64,000 nt of DNA from Umezawaea sp049997955 (GCA_049997955.1 JAEBDY010000015.1:186001-250000), one strand, 5' to 3'. Numbered from the stretch's first letter, positions 34,173 to 43,772 are shown. A program made the numbers and translations. The notes: generated by a model not told the origin, from the sequence alone.

Positions 34173-37100
34173 GTGACGACAACGATTACCCCTGCGCCCG
34201 AGATCGAGTCCACTCCGCAGCCCCGGCGTGAAGGGAGGGCCCTCCGGACGATCGTCCTGGTCGCGGGCCTGCTCACCGTGGTGTTCGCGGGACTGCTCCC
34301 GCTCGCCCCGGTGACCGTGAACGACCCCACCGTCAACTGGCCGACGGACGTCTCGGCGCCGCGGTCGACCAGCCTCGCGCTGGGGGCCTACAAGCCGCTC
34401 GGCCTGGACGTCCGGTTCAGCTGCGCCACGGCGCGCGCGGCGGGTGCCTCCGGGGTGGTCCTGTCCACCATCGATCCGGGTGTTCCCGCGGCGGGGGAAC
34501 GCGGTCTGGTCATCCGCCGGGAGGGCGAGCGGCTGCTGATCCAGGCGACCGGCACCACCCTGCTGGACACGCCGCTGTCGTCGGGCGACTGCGCCTACCA
34601 GGTGCGCGGGGACCAGGGCGGGCTGGCGGTGCTGCGCGACGGCGTCGAGGTCGGCCGCGGCGGTGTCCTGCCGGACGTCCACTCGCTGGCCACCACGATC
34701 ACCGCGCTGGACGGCGCGTCCGCCGACGACCTGTCGGTGCGGGTGCGGGTGGACGACCAGTTCACCACCAGCCCGTCCACCGCGAAGACCGTGCTGATCG
34801 TGCTGCTGGCGCTGGCCGCGCTGACCGCCGTCGTCGGCCTCGTCCGGATGGACGTGCGGGTGTCGTTGCCGCGCACCAGGTTCCGCCCACGGCTCGTGGA
34901 CATCGTCGTGCCCGCGGTCATGGTGCTCTGGGTGTTCCTCGCGCCGATGTCCGACGACGACGGCTACTACAGCGCGATGGCGCGGAACGTGCCGGTCACC
35001 GGGTACGTCGGCAACTACTACCAGCTGCTCAACCAGGGCTTCACGCCGTTCGCCTGGTTCTACTACTTCCTGGCCAAGTGGCAGTCCCTGTTCGGGATGG
35101 CGCCGGTGGTGCTGCGCGTCCCGGCCCTGCTGTTCGGCCTGGTGACGTGGTTCGCGGTCCGCTGGTTCGTGGCGCAGGCCAGGGTGATCCCCGCCGCGTG
35201 GTCGCGGCGCAGCCCGTGGGTCGACCGCGGCGCGCGGATCGTGCTCGGGTCGGCGTTCCTGGTGTGGTGGCTGCCGCTGGACATGGGCGTGCGCCCCGAG
35301 GGCGTCGTCACGATGTGCGGCGCGATCACCCTGCTGGCCGTGGCGAAGGCCGTGGAGTCGCAGCGGCTCGCGCCGCTGGCCGCGGGCATCGGCGTCGCGG
35401 GCGTCGGCTTCTTCGCCCACCCCACCGGTTTCACCGTCCTGGCCCCCCTGATCGCCGGGCTGCCGTTCCTGATCCCCCTGCTGCGCAAGGACGACGCGAA
35501 CCGGAAGACGGTGCTGGCGCGCACGCTCGGCGTGCTGGCCCCCGGTGCGGTGGCGATGATCTTCGCGTTCACCGACGGCACGCTGCGCGACTTCGTGCAC
35601 GCGCAGGACATCTTCCTCCGCATCGCCGGTCAGGACAGCTGGTACAGCGAGATCGCCCGGTACACGTTCCTGCTCAACGCGAGCGACCCGATGGCGAACT
35701 ACGCCAAGCGGGCGCCCGTGCTGCTGTGCCTGATCGCGCTGGTGTGGTTCGTGGTGCTGGTCACCGCCGCCCGAGCGCGCCGGGTCCCCGTTCCGCCGAG
35801 GCTCGCCCTCGCCGGGTGGTCGACGCTGTTCGCGTTCCTGCTGCTGTGGTTCACGCCCAGCAAGTGGACGCACCACTTCGGCAGCTTCTCCGGCATCGGC
35901 TCGGCGTTCCTGGCGCTGATGCTGGTCGGGTCCGTCCCGCTGGCGCGGGAGTTGACGCGCGACCGCAAGGTGTCGGTGCCGGTCGTGGCGGGCGTGGTGG
36001 TCAGCGTGTCGGCGATGATGGCGCTCGCGCTCCACGGCGCCAACAAGTGGCCATACTCGTGGCTGCTGGGCATCCCGAACCCCAACGTGTCGCCCGGCGT
36101 CTCGGTGATCCGGTTCGACAAGCCGTACTGGGGCGTGATCGCCATCGCGGTGGTGGCGTTCCTGGTGACCCGCAAGCTGCCGCACTGGCGGAGGCTGTCC
36201 GTCGTCGTGGCCGTCCCGGCGGTCGTGGTGCTGTTCTTCCTGGCGAACACCACCTACCTGGTCGGCGGGTTCACCTACGCCACCGTGCGGACGCTGGGCA
36301 CGTGGTCGCCGTGGGCGGCCAACGTCCGCGACCCGCTCGCCACGAACTGCGGTGCGGCGGAGGCGATCGACGTGCTGGACGTGCGGGGCGCGCAACCGCT
36401 CACGGCGCTGGCCGGCCAGCCCGCGGTCGACGAGTCGGCGTTCGCGCAGGGGCGCGGCTGGTTCGCCTCCGCTCCCCCGCCGAGCGGCGGCGCGAGCGGG
36501 ACGACCTGGGGCAGCCTGGTCCAACGGCCGGGCCAGACCATCCCGGAGCAGACCGTCGGCACGCTGACCACCCCGTGGTTCGTGCTCAACGGCGGCCCGG
36601 ACCCCACGGCCGTGCTGGTCGCCGGGATGCTCGGCCACGGCAACTCCCTGGTCGCCGAGTTCGGCACCACCACGGGGGCGGTGCTGTCGAGCACGACGAT
36701 CACCGACGAGCAGGACAGCGTGGTGTGGCGCGACCTCGTGCTGCCACCGGCTCCCGCGGGCGCCGAGACCGTGCGGCTGATCGCGACCGACGGCTCGATG
36801 GACTGGGGCGGCTGGCTCGCGGTCACCGCTCCGTCGGTGCAGCGCGCGGTGCCGTTGAAGGACTACGTGCCCAGGGACGCCGCCGTCGCCGTGGCGTGGC
36901 AGTTCGCGTTCCTGTTCCCCTGCCAGCGCCAGCCGGAACTGCGCGACGGGATCGTCGAGCCGGTCTCCTACGCCGTGCAGTGGGGCGACACCGCCACCGC
37001 GGGCATCTCCGACGCCACCTGGCAGCCCGTTCGCGGCGGCCTGTTCGGCGACGTGCTCGTGTCGCAGTCGATCACCGACCTCACCGCCCGGATGCGCGAC

Positions 37101-37214
37101 TTCCCCGGCGAGTTCCCCACCAGGGTCTACCAAACGGAAGCCCGCTACCCCGCGGGCCAGTACACCACCACCCACCAGCGCAAGACCCTGTTCGGCTGGG
37201 AGGCCATGCGATGA
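34173..37214 (+). CDS. EmbABC-family arabinosyltransferase
   Basis: 1013 residues, GT-C membrane enzyme. Uses decaprenylphosphoryl-arabinose to build cell-wall arabinan outside the membrane. Seen: N-terminal helix, an ectodomain (about 60-200), catalytic DDDGYY motif in the first large loop, about a dozen helices, and a C-terminal carbohydrate-binding part (TWGSLVQRPGQTIPEQTVGT, MDWGGWLAVTAPSV). Mycobacteria have three Emb proteins; only one is seen here. GTG at 34173 precedes the basic N terminus. Stop overlaps the PAP2 gene as ATGA, linking it to enzymes that make its donor. Confidence 0.92.
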   Translation: MTTTITPAPEIESTPQPRREGRALRTIVLVAGLLTVVFAGLLPLAPVTVNDPTVNWPTDVSAPRSTSLALGAYKPLGLDVRFSCATARAAGASGVVLSTIDPGVPAAGERGLVIRREGERLLIQATGTTLLDTPLSSGDCAYQVRGDQGGLAVLRDGVEVGRGGVLPDVHSLATTITALDGASADDLSVRVRVDDQFTTSPSTAKTVLIVLLALAALTAVVGLVRMDVRVSLPRTRFRPRLVDIVVPAVMVLWVFLAPMSDDDGYYSAMARNVPVTGYVGNYYQLLNQGFTPFAWFYYFLAKWQSLFGMAPVVLRVPALLFGLVTWFAVRWFVAQARVIPAAWSRRSPWVDRGARIVLGSAFLVWWLPLDMGVRPEGVVTMCGAITLLAVAKAVESQRLAPLAAGIGVAGVGFFAHPTGFTVLAPLIAGLPFLIPLLRKDDANRKTVLARTLGVLAPGAVAMIFAFTDGTLRDFVHAQDIFLRIAGQDSWYSEIARYTFLLNASDPMANYAKRAPVLLCLIALVWFVVLVTAARARRVPVPPRLALAGWSTLFAFLLLWFTPSKWTHHFGSFSGIGSAFLALMLVGSVPLARELTRDRKVSVPVVAGVVVSVSAMMALALHGANKWPYSWLLGIPNPNVSPGVSVIRFDKPYWGVIAIAVVAFLVTRKLPHWRRLSVVVAVPAVVVLFFLANTTYLVGGFTYATVRTLGTWSPWAANVRDPLATNCGAAEAIDVLDVRGAQPLTALAGQPAVDESAFAQGRGWFASAPPPSGGASGTTWGSLVQRPGQTIPEQTVGTLTTPWFVLNGGPDPTAVLVAGMLGHGNSLVAEFGTTTGAVLSSTTITDEQDSVVWRDLVLPPAPAGAETVRLIATDGSMDWGGWLAVTAPSVQRAVPLKDYVPRDAAVAVAWQFAFLFPCQRQPELRDGIVEPVSYAVQWGDTATAGISDATWQPVRGGLFGDVLVSQSITDLTARMRDFPGEFPTRVYQTEARYPAGQYTTTHQRKTLFGWEAMR

Positions 37215-37741
37215 CCGGCTCGGTGAGCGCGCGGGAAGCCGTCGCGCTGAGCGCGGTGCAGTCGGCGCTCGCGTCACCACAGGTGGTGCGGGCGGCGAAG
37301 GCGCTGTCGCTGTTCGGCGAGCACAGCGGCGGGTGGTTCGCGCTCGGCCTCGTCGGCGCGGCCGTCGACCGCGACCACCGTCGCGAGTGGACGATCGCGG
37401 CCGGGTCGGTGGTCGCCGCGCACGCCGCGTCCATCGTGGTGAAGCGGGTCGTGCGCCGACGACGACCCGACCACCCGGACGTCCGGGTGCTGGCGGGCAC
37501 CCCGAGCAAGCTCAGCTTCCCGTCCTCGCACGCCACGTCCACGACGACCGCCGCGATCCTCTACGGCGCGCTGACCAAGCAGCCCCTCACCCCCCTGCTG
37601 GTGCCGCCCATGGTGCTCAGCAGGCTCGTGCTGGGCGTGCACTACCCGAGCGACGTCATCGCGGGATCCCTGCTCGGCGCCCTCGTCGCAGGCGGCGTGC
37701 GCCGGTTCACCTCCCGCCGACCCGAACCGGAGGAGCGATGA
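37211..37741 (+). CDS. PAP2 phosphatase, likely decaprenylphosphoryl-5-phosphoribose phosphatase
   Basis: 176 residues, membrane protein of the PAP2 superfamily. All three phosphatase motifs are present: KRVVRRRRP (K-x6-RP), PSSHAT, and SRLVLGVHYPSD. The order PAP2 then UbiA phosphoribosyltransferase matches Rv3807c-Rv3806c of Mycobacterium tuberculosis, where the phosphatase removes the 5-phosphate from decaprenylphosphoryl-phosphoribose. ATGA overlaps on both sides. Confidence 0.9.
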   Translation: MTGSVSAREAVALSAVQSALASPQVVRAAKALSLFGEHSGGWFALGLVGAAVDRDHRREWTIAAGSVVAAHAASIVVKRVVRRRRPDHPDVRVLAGTPSKLSFPSSHATSTTTAAILYGALTKQPLTPLLVPPMVLSRLVLGVHYPSDVIAGSLLGALVAGGVRRFTSRRPEPEER

Positions 37742-38643
37742 CCGTGGCCGTCCCCGCAGAGGTCCGCCCCGCGCCCTGGCGCACGTTCGCCGGCCTCGTC
37801 CGGACCGCCCGCCCGCACCAGTGGACCAAGAACGTCCTGGTGCTGGCCGCCCCGTTCACCTCGACCCGGATCTTCGACACCGACGTCCTGCGCTCGGCCG
37901 CGCTCGCGTTCGCCGCGTTCTGCCTCGCGGCGTCGTCGATCTACCTCGTCAACGACGCCAAGGACGTGCTCGCCGACCGCGAGCACCCGAAGAAGCGGTT
38001 CCGGCCGATCGCCGCGGGCATCGTGCCCGTGCCGCTCGCCTACGGCGCCGCGGTGGCGCTGGTGCTGGGCTCGCTGGCCATCGCCGCGGCGACCAACTGG
38101 ACGCTCGTCGTGATCATGGCCGTGTACCTGGTGGTGCAGCTCGGCTACTGCTTCGGCCTCAAGCACCAGCCCGTGCTGGAGCTGTGCGTCGTCGCCTCGG
38201 GCTTCCTGCTGCGCTGCATCGCCGGTGGCGTCGCGGCGAACATCGTGCCCTCGCAGTGGTTCCTGCTCGTGACGGCGTTCGGCTCGCTGTTCATCGTGGC
38301 GGGCAAGCGGTACGCGGAGATCAAGCTCTACCAGTCGACCGGCGCGGCCATCCGGCACTCGCTGACGAAGTACTCGGAGACCTACCTCCGGTTCGTCTGG
38401 GCGACTTCCGCGGCCGTCATGAACATGACCTACGGCCTGTGGGCGTTCGAGATCAGCCAGCGCACCCAGAACCACTGGGGCGCGCTGTCCATGGTGCCGT
38501 TCGTCATCGCCGTGCTGCGCTACGCCGTCGACGTCGACAGCGGCAAGGCGGGCGCCCCGGACGACCTCGCCCGCACCGACCACGTCCTGCAGGTCCTCGG
38601 CCTGGTGTGGCTCGGAACGCTCACCCTGGCGATCTACGTCTAG
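37738..38643 (+). CDS. ubiA: Decaprenyl-phosphate phosphoribosyltransferase (UbiA family)
   Basis: 301 residues, 8-9 helices. Transfers phosphoribose from PRPP to decaprenyl phosphate, the first step to decaprenylphosphoryl-arabinose. Seen: first UbiA motif NDAKDVLADREHPKK and second motif region GKRYAEIKLYQ, with LVRTARPHQWTKNVLV at the N terminus, as in Rv3806c. Directly coupled to the PAP2 gene. DprE1/DprE2 are not in the window. Confidence 0.92.
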   Translation: MTVAVPAEVRPAPWRTFAGLVRTARPHQWTKNVLVLAAPFTSTRIFDTDVLRSAALAFAAFCLAASSIYLVNDAKDVLADREHPKKRFRPIAAGIVPVPLAYGAAVALVLGSLAIAAATNWTLVVIMAVYLVVQLGYCFGLKHQPVLELCVVASGFLLRCIAGGVAANIVPSQWFLLVTAFGSLFIVAGKRYAEIKLYQSTGAAIRHSLTKYSETYLRFVWATSAAVMNMTYGLWAFEISQRTQNHWGALSMVPFVIAVLRYAVDVDSGKAGAPDDLARTDHVLQVLGLVWLGTLTLAIYV

Positions 38644-38654
38644 CCTTCCCGTCC

Positions 38655-39239
38655 GTGCGCCTGCTCTCCCCGGACGACCCGCTCCCGCCGAACCACCCCC
38701 GCCGCTTCGCCGTGGCGGGACCGGCGGGAGCGGGCAAGTCCACGCTCGCCGAACGGCTCTGCGGCTCGCTGGGCGTGCCGTTCACGCAGTTCGAGTCGTT
38801 CTACCACGCACCGGGGTGGACGGTCCGGGACACCTGGCGGCAGGACGTGCTCGCCTTCGTCGCCGGACCCGAGTGGGCGATCGAGTGGCAGGGCGAGGAG
38901 GTCCGCGAGGAGCTGACCGCCCGCACGCAGGTGCTGGTCTGGCTGGACCACCCACGGGTGCTGACCGTTTCCCGGACGGTCGGGCGCACGGTCGAGCGCA
39001 GGTTCGGGCGCGGCACCCCGATCGCGGGCGGCAACGTCGAGGGCCCGCTCCGGGCGTTCCTCACCGACCCCGACCACATCGTCAAGCAGGCGTGGCGCGG
39101 CCACGCGTTCATCCGGGCCAGGGTGCGGCGCCTCCTCGCCGAGGACCGGCACCCCGACCTGGTGGTCGTCCGGCTGCGCGGTCAGCGGCAGGTGGACAGG
39201 TGGCTCGCCGGACCGTTCGCGCGCGCCCTGGAGGGGTGA
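38655..39239 (+). CDS. P-loop nucleoside/adenylate kinase-like protein
   Basis: 194 residues. Walker A GPAGAGKST, then FTQFESFYHAPGWTVRDTW; related to FlaR/adenylate-kinase-like P-loop NTPases found widely in actinobacteria. Likely a small-molecule kinase; substrate unknown. GTG at 38655 lies 11 bp after the UbiA stop, so it may be the last gene of that transcript. Confidence 0.82.
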   Translation: MRLLSPDDPLPPNHPRRFAVAGPAGAGKSTLAERLCGSLGVPFTQFESFYHAPGWTVRDTWRQDVLAFVAGPEWAIEWQGEEVREELTARTQVLVWLDHPRVLTVSRTVGRTVERRFGRGTPIAGGNVEGPLRAFLTDPDHIVKQAWRGHAFIRARVRRLLAEDRHPDLVVVRLRGQRQVDRWLAGPFARALEG

Positions 39240-39290
39240 TCCCCCGCCGTCCGTGTTTCGCCCCCGGCCACCGGGGGAAGCCGCTGGGGC

Positions 39291-39950
39291 ATGACGAACA
39301 CGCTGCTCCTGGACGTCGACGGCACGCTGGTGGACACCAACTACCACCACGCGGTCGCCTGGCTGCGCGCGTTCCAGTCCGTCGGGCTGACCGTGCCCGC
39401 CTGGCGGGTGCACCGGGCAATCGGCATGGGTGGTGACCGGCTGGTCGAGGCGATCGCCGGTGAGCACGCCGAGGCCGAGCACGGGGACGCCGTGCGCAAG
39501 GCCTGGGAGCACGAGTTCGGGGAGATGATCGGGGAGATCCGGCCCCTGGAAGGCGCCCACCGGTTGGTCACGACCGCGGCTTCCGAGCACGGGTTCCACG
39601 TCGTGCTGGCCAGTTCCGGCAAGAGGGAGCACGTCGAGCACTACCTGGACCTGCTGGACGTCCGCGACGTGATCGCGGGGTTCACCACGGCCGACGACGC
39701 CGAGGAGAGCAAGCCCGCCCCCGACCTGCTCCAGGTCGCGCTGTCCACAGTGGACACCGATCGGGCGGTCGTGGTCGGCGACTCCGTGTGGGACTGCGAC
39801 GCGGCCCTGCGGATCGGCCTTCCGGTGGTGGGGCTGCTGACCGGCGGCGTCTGCGAGGCCGAACTGCGGGAGCACGGTGTCACCTCGGTGTACGCGGAGC
39901 TGGACAACCTGCGCGCCGACCTCGTCGACCTTCCCTTCGCCCCCGTCTAG
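39291..39950 (+). CDS. HAD superfamily phosphatase
   Basis: 219 residues, beta-phosphoglucomutase/phosphoglycolate-phosphatase-like HAD. Motif I LLLDVDGTLVDTNY, motif II LASSGK, motif III Lys in EESKPAP, motif IV VGDSVWDCDAA. Includes a helical cap. Substrate unknown. 13 bp before the LLM-oxidoreductase gene, so probably co-transcribed. Confidence 0.9.
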   Translation: MTNTLLLDVDGTLVDTNYHHAVAWLRAFQSVGLTVPAWRVHRAIGMGGDRLVEAIAGEHAEAEHGDAVRKAWEHEFGEMIGEIRPLEGAHRLVTTAASEHGFHVVLASSGKREHVEHYLDLLDVRDVIAGFTTADDAEESKPAPDLLQVALSTVDTDRAVVVGDSVWDCDAALRIGLPVVGLLTGGVCEAELREHGVTSVYAELDNLRADLVDLPFAPV

Positions 39951-39963
39951 AGGAGGACTCGAA

Positions 39964-40926
39964 ATGCGCATCGGCTACACGTTGATGACCGAGCAGGCGG
40001 GCGCGAAGGCCCTGGTCGACCACGCCGCGGGCGCCGAGCGCGCGGGTTTCGACTTCGAGGTCATCAGCGACCACTACTTCCCCTGGCTGGACGAGCAGGG
40101 CCACGCGCCGTACGCGTGGAGCGTGCTCGGCGCGGTGAGCGTGGCGACCGAGCAGGTCGACCTGATGACGTACGTGACGTGCCCGACCATGCGGTACCAC
40201 CCGGCGGTCGTGGCGCAGAAGGCCGCGACCGTGCAGGAGCTGAGCGGCGGGCGGTTCACCCTGGGCCTCGGCTCCGGCGAGAACCTCAACGAGCACGTGA
40301 TCGGCCGCGGGTGGCCGCCCGCGAACGTGCGGCACGAGATGCTGACCGAGGCGATCGAGATCATCTCCCTGCTGTTCGACGGCGGGTACGTCAACTACGT
40401 GGGGCAGCACTTCCGGGTCGACTCCGCGAAGCTGTGGGACCTGCCCGCGCAGCGCGTGCCGCTCGCGGTCGCCGTGTCGGGCAAGCAGTCCGTGCAGCTG
40501 TTCGCCCCCAGGGCCGACACGATGGTCGCGGTGGAACCGGACGCCGAGCTGTGCCGGTCCTGGGACCTGTTCCAGGGCGGGACGGCGAGGAAGGTGGGCC
40601 AGCTGCCGATCAGCTGGGACCCGGACCGCGACGAGGCCGTGCGGCGGGCGCACGAGCAGTTCCGCTGGTTCGCGGGCGGGTGGAAGGTCAACGCGGAGAT
40701 CCCCGGCACGGCCGGGTTCGCGGCCGCCAGCCAGTACGTGACGCCGGAGGACGTGGCGGGGAACATCCCGTGCGGCCCGGACGTCGAGCCGATCGTGGAA
40801 GCCGTGCGGAAGTTCCGCGAGGCCGGGTTCACCGACCTCGCGCTGGTGCAGATCGGCGGCGAGCACCAGTCGGGCTTCCTGGACTTCGCGAAGGGCGACC
40901 TGCTGCCCGCGCTGCGCGAGGTCTGA
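39964..40926 (+). CDS. F420-dependent LLM-class oxidoreductase (glucose-6-phosphate dehydrogenase-like)
   Basis: 320 residues, TIM barrel of the luciferase-like monooxygenase superfamily, F420-using branch. Seen: FEVISDHYFPWLDEQGHAPY, TCPTMRYHPAVVAQKAATVQ, and GGRFTLGLGSGENLNEHV, as in the Fgd-like TIGR03557 group. Probable role: oxidising a sugar phosphate or other alcohol with cofactor F420. AGGAGG lies before the ATG. Confidence 0.9.
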   Translation: MRIGYTLMTEQAGAKALVDHAAGAERAGFDFEVISDHYFPWLDEQGHAPYAWSVLGAVSVATEQVDLMTYVTCPTMRYHPAVVAQKAATVQELSGGRFTLGLGSGENLNEHVIGRGWPPANVRHEMLTEAIEIISLLFDGGYVNYVGQHFRVDSAKLWDLPAQRVPLAVAVSGKQSVQLFAPRADTMVAVEPDAELCRSWDLFQGGTARKVGQLPISWDPDRDEAVRRAHEQFRWFAGGWKVNAEIPGTAGFAAASQYVTPEDVAGNIPCGPDVEPIVEAVRKFREAGFTDLALVQIGGEHQSGFLDFAKGDLLPALREV

Positions 40927-40947
40927 TCAGGTCCACTGTGGACGGGA

Positions 40948-42174
40948 CTAGGACCTCGGTGGCGGCGTCCAGGACCCGCTGATCGGGTGCGGGCACGGCG
41001 GCGGGCTGCCGTCGGCCAGCGGCGGGGGCGGCTCCACGCCTTCCGGCAGCGGCGGGCAGCCCGGCGGTGGCGGCCGCCGGGAACCCCGCGGCGGCTTCAC
41101 CACGGTGACCGTCTGGGTGGACTGCTCCCCGACGCCCGGACCGCCGGAGCCCGGCGTCTCCCCGACGCCGTCGGAGGCCTTGGTGTTGGCGAACGCCACC
41201 ACGACGGCGATCAGCGCCGCGGCGACCGCGCCCGCCAGCACCACACCGACCCGCGCGGGCGCCCGCTTCGCGATCGGGGTGCTGCGGGTCGGCTCGTCGT
41301 CGAACGCGGCCTTGATGTCCGTCAGCGGCGGCACGCCGACGCTGGCCGTCTGCGCCGCGCGCAGCAGTTCCGCGCACTGGGCGGCCCGTGGACGGCGGCT
41401 CGGGTCCGAGTGGGTCATGGAGACGAGCAGCTCGGTCCACGGCTCCGGCAGCCCAGCCGGGACGCGCGCGGGCCGGGTCAGCCGCGCCAGCGCGGCCTCC
41501 GTGTCGCCGCCGGGGTACTCGGACTGCCCGGTGATGCATTCCAGCAGCACGAGCCCGAGCGCGTAGATGTCCGTCGGCGGCGCGACCTCCCGGCCGCGCA
41601 GCTGTTCGGGCGCGAGGTACCCGGCGGTGCCGACGAGCAGCCCGGACCGGGTCACGCGGGTGGCGTGCGCTTGGAGCGCCAGGCCGAAGTCCGCGAGGTA
41701 CGCCTGCCGCCCGGTGTCGTCCAGCAGGATGTTCGACGGCTTGATGTCGCGGTGCACGATGCCCCACGCGTGCACGAAGTCCAGCGTGTCCGCGACCTGC
41801 GAGCCGATCCGCGCGACCAGCGACGGCGGCAGCGGCTGCCGCATCCGCTGGCGCAGCGTGCCGCCGTCGACGACCTGCATCACGTAGTACGGCCGCCCGC
41901 GGTGCGATCCGGTGTCGAAGACCGTGACGACGCCGGGCGTGTGCAGCGCGGCGAGCATCTGCGCCTCGCGGTCGAGGCGGATCTGGTCCTCCGGCGTGGC
42001 GCCGCTGAGGAAGAGCTTGATCGCGACGGACCGGTCGAGGCGGGTGTCGTGGGCCCGGTACACCTCGGCCATGCCGCCGGTGCCCAGTAGACCGCCCAGT
42101 TCGTACCGGCCTGCGATGACCTTGCCACTCAGATCGCCGTCCCAGACGGCGGTCGCTTCACTGCGGCTGGTCAT
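40948..42174 (-). CDS. Membrane-anchored Ser/Thr protein kinase (PknB-like)
   Basis: 408 residues. Hanks-type kinase domain (about 20-280): GTGGMAEVYRA, catalytic Lys in SVAIKLF, HRDIKPSNIL, DFGLA, GTAGYLAPEQ. One membrane helix (about 315-337, VVLAGAVAAALIAVVVAFA) and a short Pro-rich outer tail with two Cys and no PASTA repeats. It senses an unknown signal. Convergent with the LLM gene. The ATG at 42174 lies 128-147 bp from a perfect 20-bp palindrome that could regulate it. Confidence 0.92.
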   Translation of the reverse strand: MTSRSEATAVWDGDLSGKVIAGRYELGGLLGTGGMAEVYRAHDTRLDRSVAIKLFLSGATPEDQIRLDREAQMLAALHTPGVVTVFDTGSHRGRPYYVMQVVDGGTLRQRMRQPLPPSLVARIGSQVADTLDFVHAWGIVHRDIKPSNILLDDTGRQAYLADFGLALQAHATRVTRSGLLVGTAGYLAPEQLRGREVAPPTDIYALGLVLLECITGQSEYPGGDTEAALARLTRPARVPAGLPEPWTELLVSMTHSDPSRRPRAAQCAELLRAAQTASVGVPPLTDIKAAFDDEPTRSTPIAKRAPARVGVVLAGAVAAALIAVVVAFANTKASDGVGETPGSGGPGVGEQSTQTVTVVKPPRGSRRPPPPGCPPLPEGVEPPPPLADGSPPPCPHPISGSWTPPPRS

Positions 42175-42301
42175 CCCCGGTAGGCCCTCCCGCTTTGCCC
42201 GTCACCCGAGCGCAACTTACCCGCCACACGGCCAAGTCGCCCGTGTGGGGTCGCTCGTATGATCTTCGTCGCTCGCACCGGCGCGGCCCATCCCGATCCG
42301 C

Positions 42302-42321
42302 GCAGATGCACGTGCATCTGC
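42302..42321. promoter_or_regulatory. Perfect 20-bp palindrome
   Basis: GCAGATGCACGTGCATCTGC has no mismatch and no spacer. It lies between the end of the PucR gene and the start of the kinase gene (both minus strand), so it may be an operator or promoter-proximal element for the kinase, or the base of a terminator for pucR. Confidence 0.6.
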
Positions 42322-42350
42322 ATGATACGTCGCCTGACGGGCCTGTGGTG

Positions 42351-43691
42351 TTACTCACCGAGGGCGAGCCACAACTCCGCTCGCACACCGGGAGCGTCGA
42401 GAGACCTCCCCAGCAGCGCTTCCGCCCGTCGAACGCGATTCCTGAGGGTGTGCCGGTGCACGCCGAGCCGGGCCGCCGCGGGGTCCCACTGGCCGTGGTG
42501 GGCCAGCCACACGCGCAGGGACTCGCGCAGTTCGGCGGAAAGCGGTTGCAGGAGCGAGTCGGCGAACGCCTTGCCCGTCCCCTCGGGCAGCAGCGCCATC
42601 AGCCCCGCGCCCGCGAGGTCCGCGAACAGCACCACCGGCGCGGACGGCCGCGCCGCCGCCACGGCGTCCAGCGCCTGCCGGTACCCCTCAGCCACACCGG
42701 AGACCCCGCTCGGCAGCGAGACCCCGACCAGCGCCCCCGGCACCGCGGGAACGTCCGCCGCCACCACGACCACGTGCCCGTCCACCTCCGCCGCGAACCC
42801 CGGCACGTCCTGCACGGCCACGCCGTGCAGCACCGCCACGACCAGCGGCCCGACGGGCAGGTCCGGCACCAGGTCGCCGCGACCGGCCAGCAGCAGGTGG
42901 AACTCCGCGGTCCGCGACCGCCGCCGCGCGGAGTCGGACTGGGCCAGCGCCAGCGTGAGCAGCGAGGCCGCCGTCGTCACGATGCCGCGGTCGGCCGGGT
43001 CCCACGGCCGTTCCCGGCCCACCACCAGGAATCCCCGACCACGGCCGCCGAGCACCTGCATGACGACGTGCTCGCCGTCGGTCTCGAACGCCGAACTCGC
43101 CAGGCCGCCGGACGTTCGCAGCCGCACCAGTTCCGGCTCCAGGTCCGGCAGCGGTCGCGCGCCGAACGCGTGCACCGGCTCCCCAGCCGGGTCGAGCAGC
43201 ACGACCCGCGCGTCGACCCACTGCCCGAGCCGCCGCACCACCGCGGCCAGGCCGTCCGGGCCCACCGCGGCGCGCGTGAGCGCCCGTTGCGCCTCGCCCG
43301 CGCGGGTCAGCGCCGCGTACTCGTCCGCCGCCACGGCCCGCGACACCGCCTTGCTCAGCGCGATGAACGGGGTCTCGCGCGGCACCTCCAGCAGCGGCAG
43401 GCCCGCGCGCACGGCGGCGGCCACCAGGCCCGGCGGCACGACCGCGTGGCTCAGCCCGGTGCCGAACCCCAGCCCGACCACGCCGACGGCCGCCAGCCGG
43501 TCGACGTACGCGCGGAAACCCCGGCGCACGGCCAGTCCGGTGGTCAGCAGCAGCTCGCCGCCCTCCAGGAACGGCGTGGGGTCGACGAGTTCGGTGCCGT
43601 GCACCCAGGAGACGGCGCGGTCCAGCCCCTCCGCGCCCGCGAGCACCGGGAGGCGCAGGTCGTCGACCAGGGAGCGCAACGTGGGCGGCAC
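42351..43691 (-). CDS. PucR family transcriptional regulator
   Basis: 446 residues from GTG 43691. N-terminal PucR domain (PTLRSLVDDLRLPVLAGAEG, VSWVHGTELVDPTPFLEGGE), a middle sensor part, and a C-terminal helix-turn-helix (HHGQWDPAAARLGVHRHTLR). An ATG at 43763 would add 24 unusual residues and leave only 9 bp to the divergent gabT start. Such regulators control purine, amine or GABA catabolism; position points to control of the gabT operon. Confidence 0.87.
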   Translation of the reverse strand: MPPTLRSLVDDLRLPVLAGAEGLDRAVSWVHGTELVDPTPFLEGGELLLTTGLAVRRGFRAYVDRLAAVGVVGLGFGTGLSHAVVPPGLVAAAVRAGLPLLEVPRETPFIALSKAVSRAVAADEYAALTRAGEAQRALTRAAVGPDGLAAVVRRLGQWVDARVVLLDPAGEPVHAFGARPLPDLEPELVRLRTSGGLASSAFETDGEHVVMQVLGGRGRGFLVVGRERPWDPADRGIVTTAASLLTLALAQSDSARRRSRTAEFHLLLAGRGDLVPDLPVGPLVVAVLHGVAVQDVPGFAAEVDGHVVVVAADVPAVPGALVGVSLPSGVSGVAEGYRQALDAVAAARPSAPVVLFADLAGAGLMALLPEGTGKAFADSLLQPLSAELRESLRVWLAHHGQWDPAAARLGVHRHTLRNRVRRAEALLGRSLDAPGVRAELWLALGE

Positions 43692-43772
43692 ACTCCAGTT
43701 TGTACAGCAGGCCGCCAGGAACACGCCAGATCCGACACTGCGCACCCGTGACGGCGCCACCATGCTGGAGCC

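Noticed and set aside
34128..37280. 1050-residue minus-strand frame over the arabinosyltransferase gene
   Set aside because: Composition is Arg/Gly/His-rich with no domain; the plus-strand Emb protein is unmistakable.
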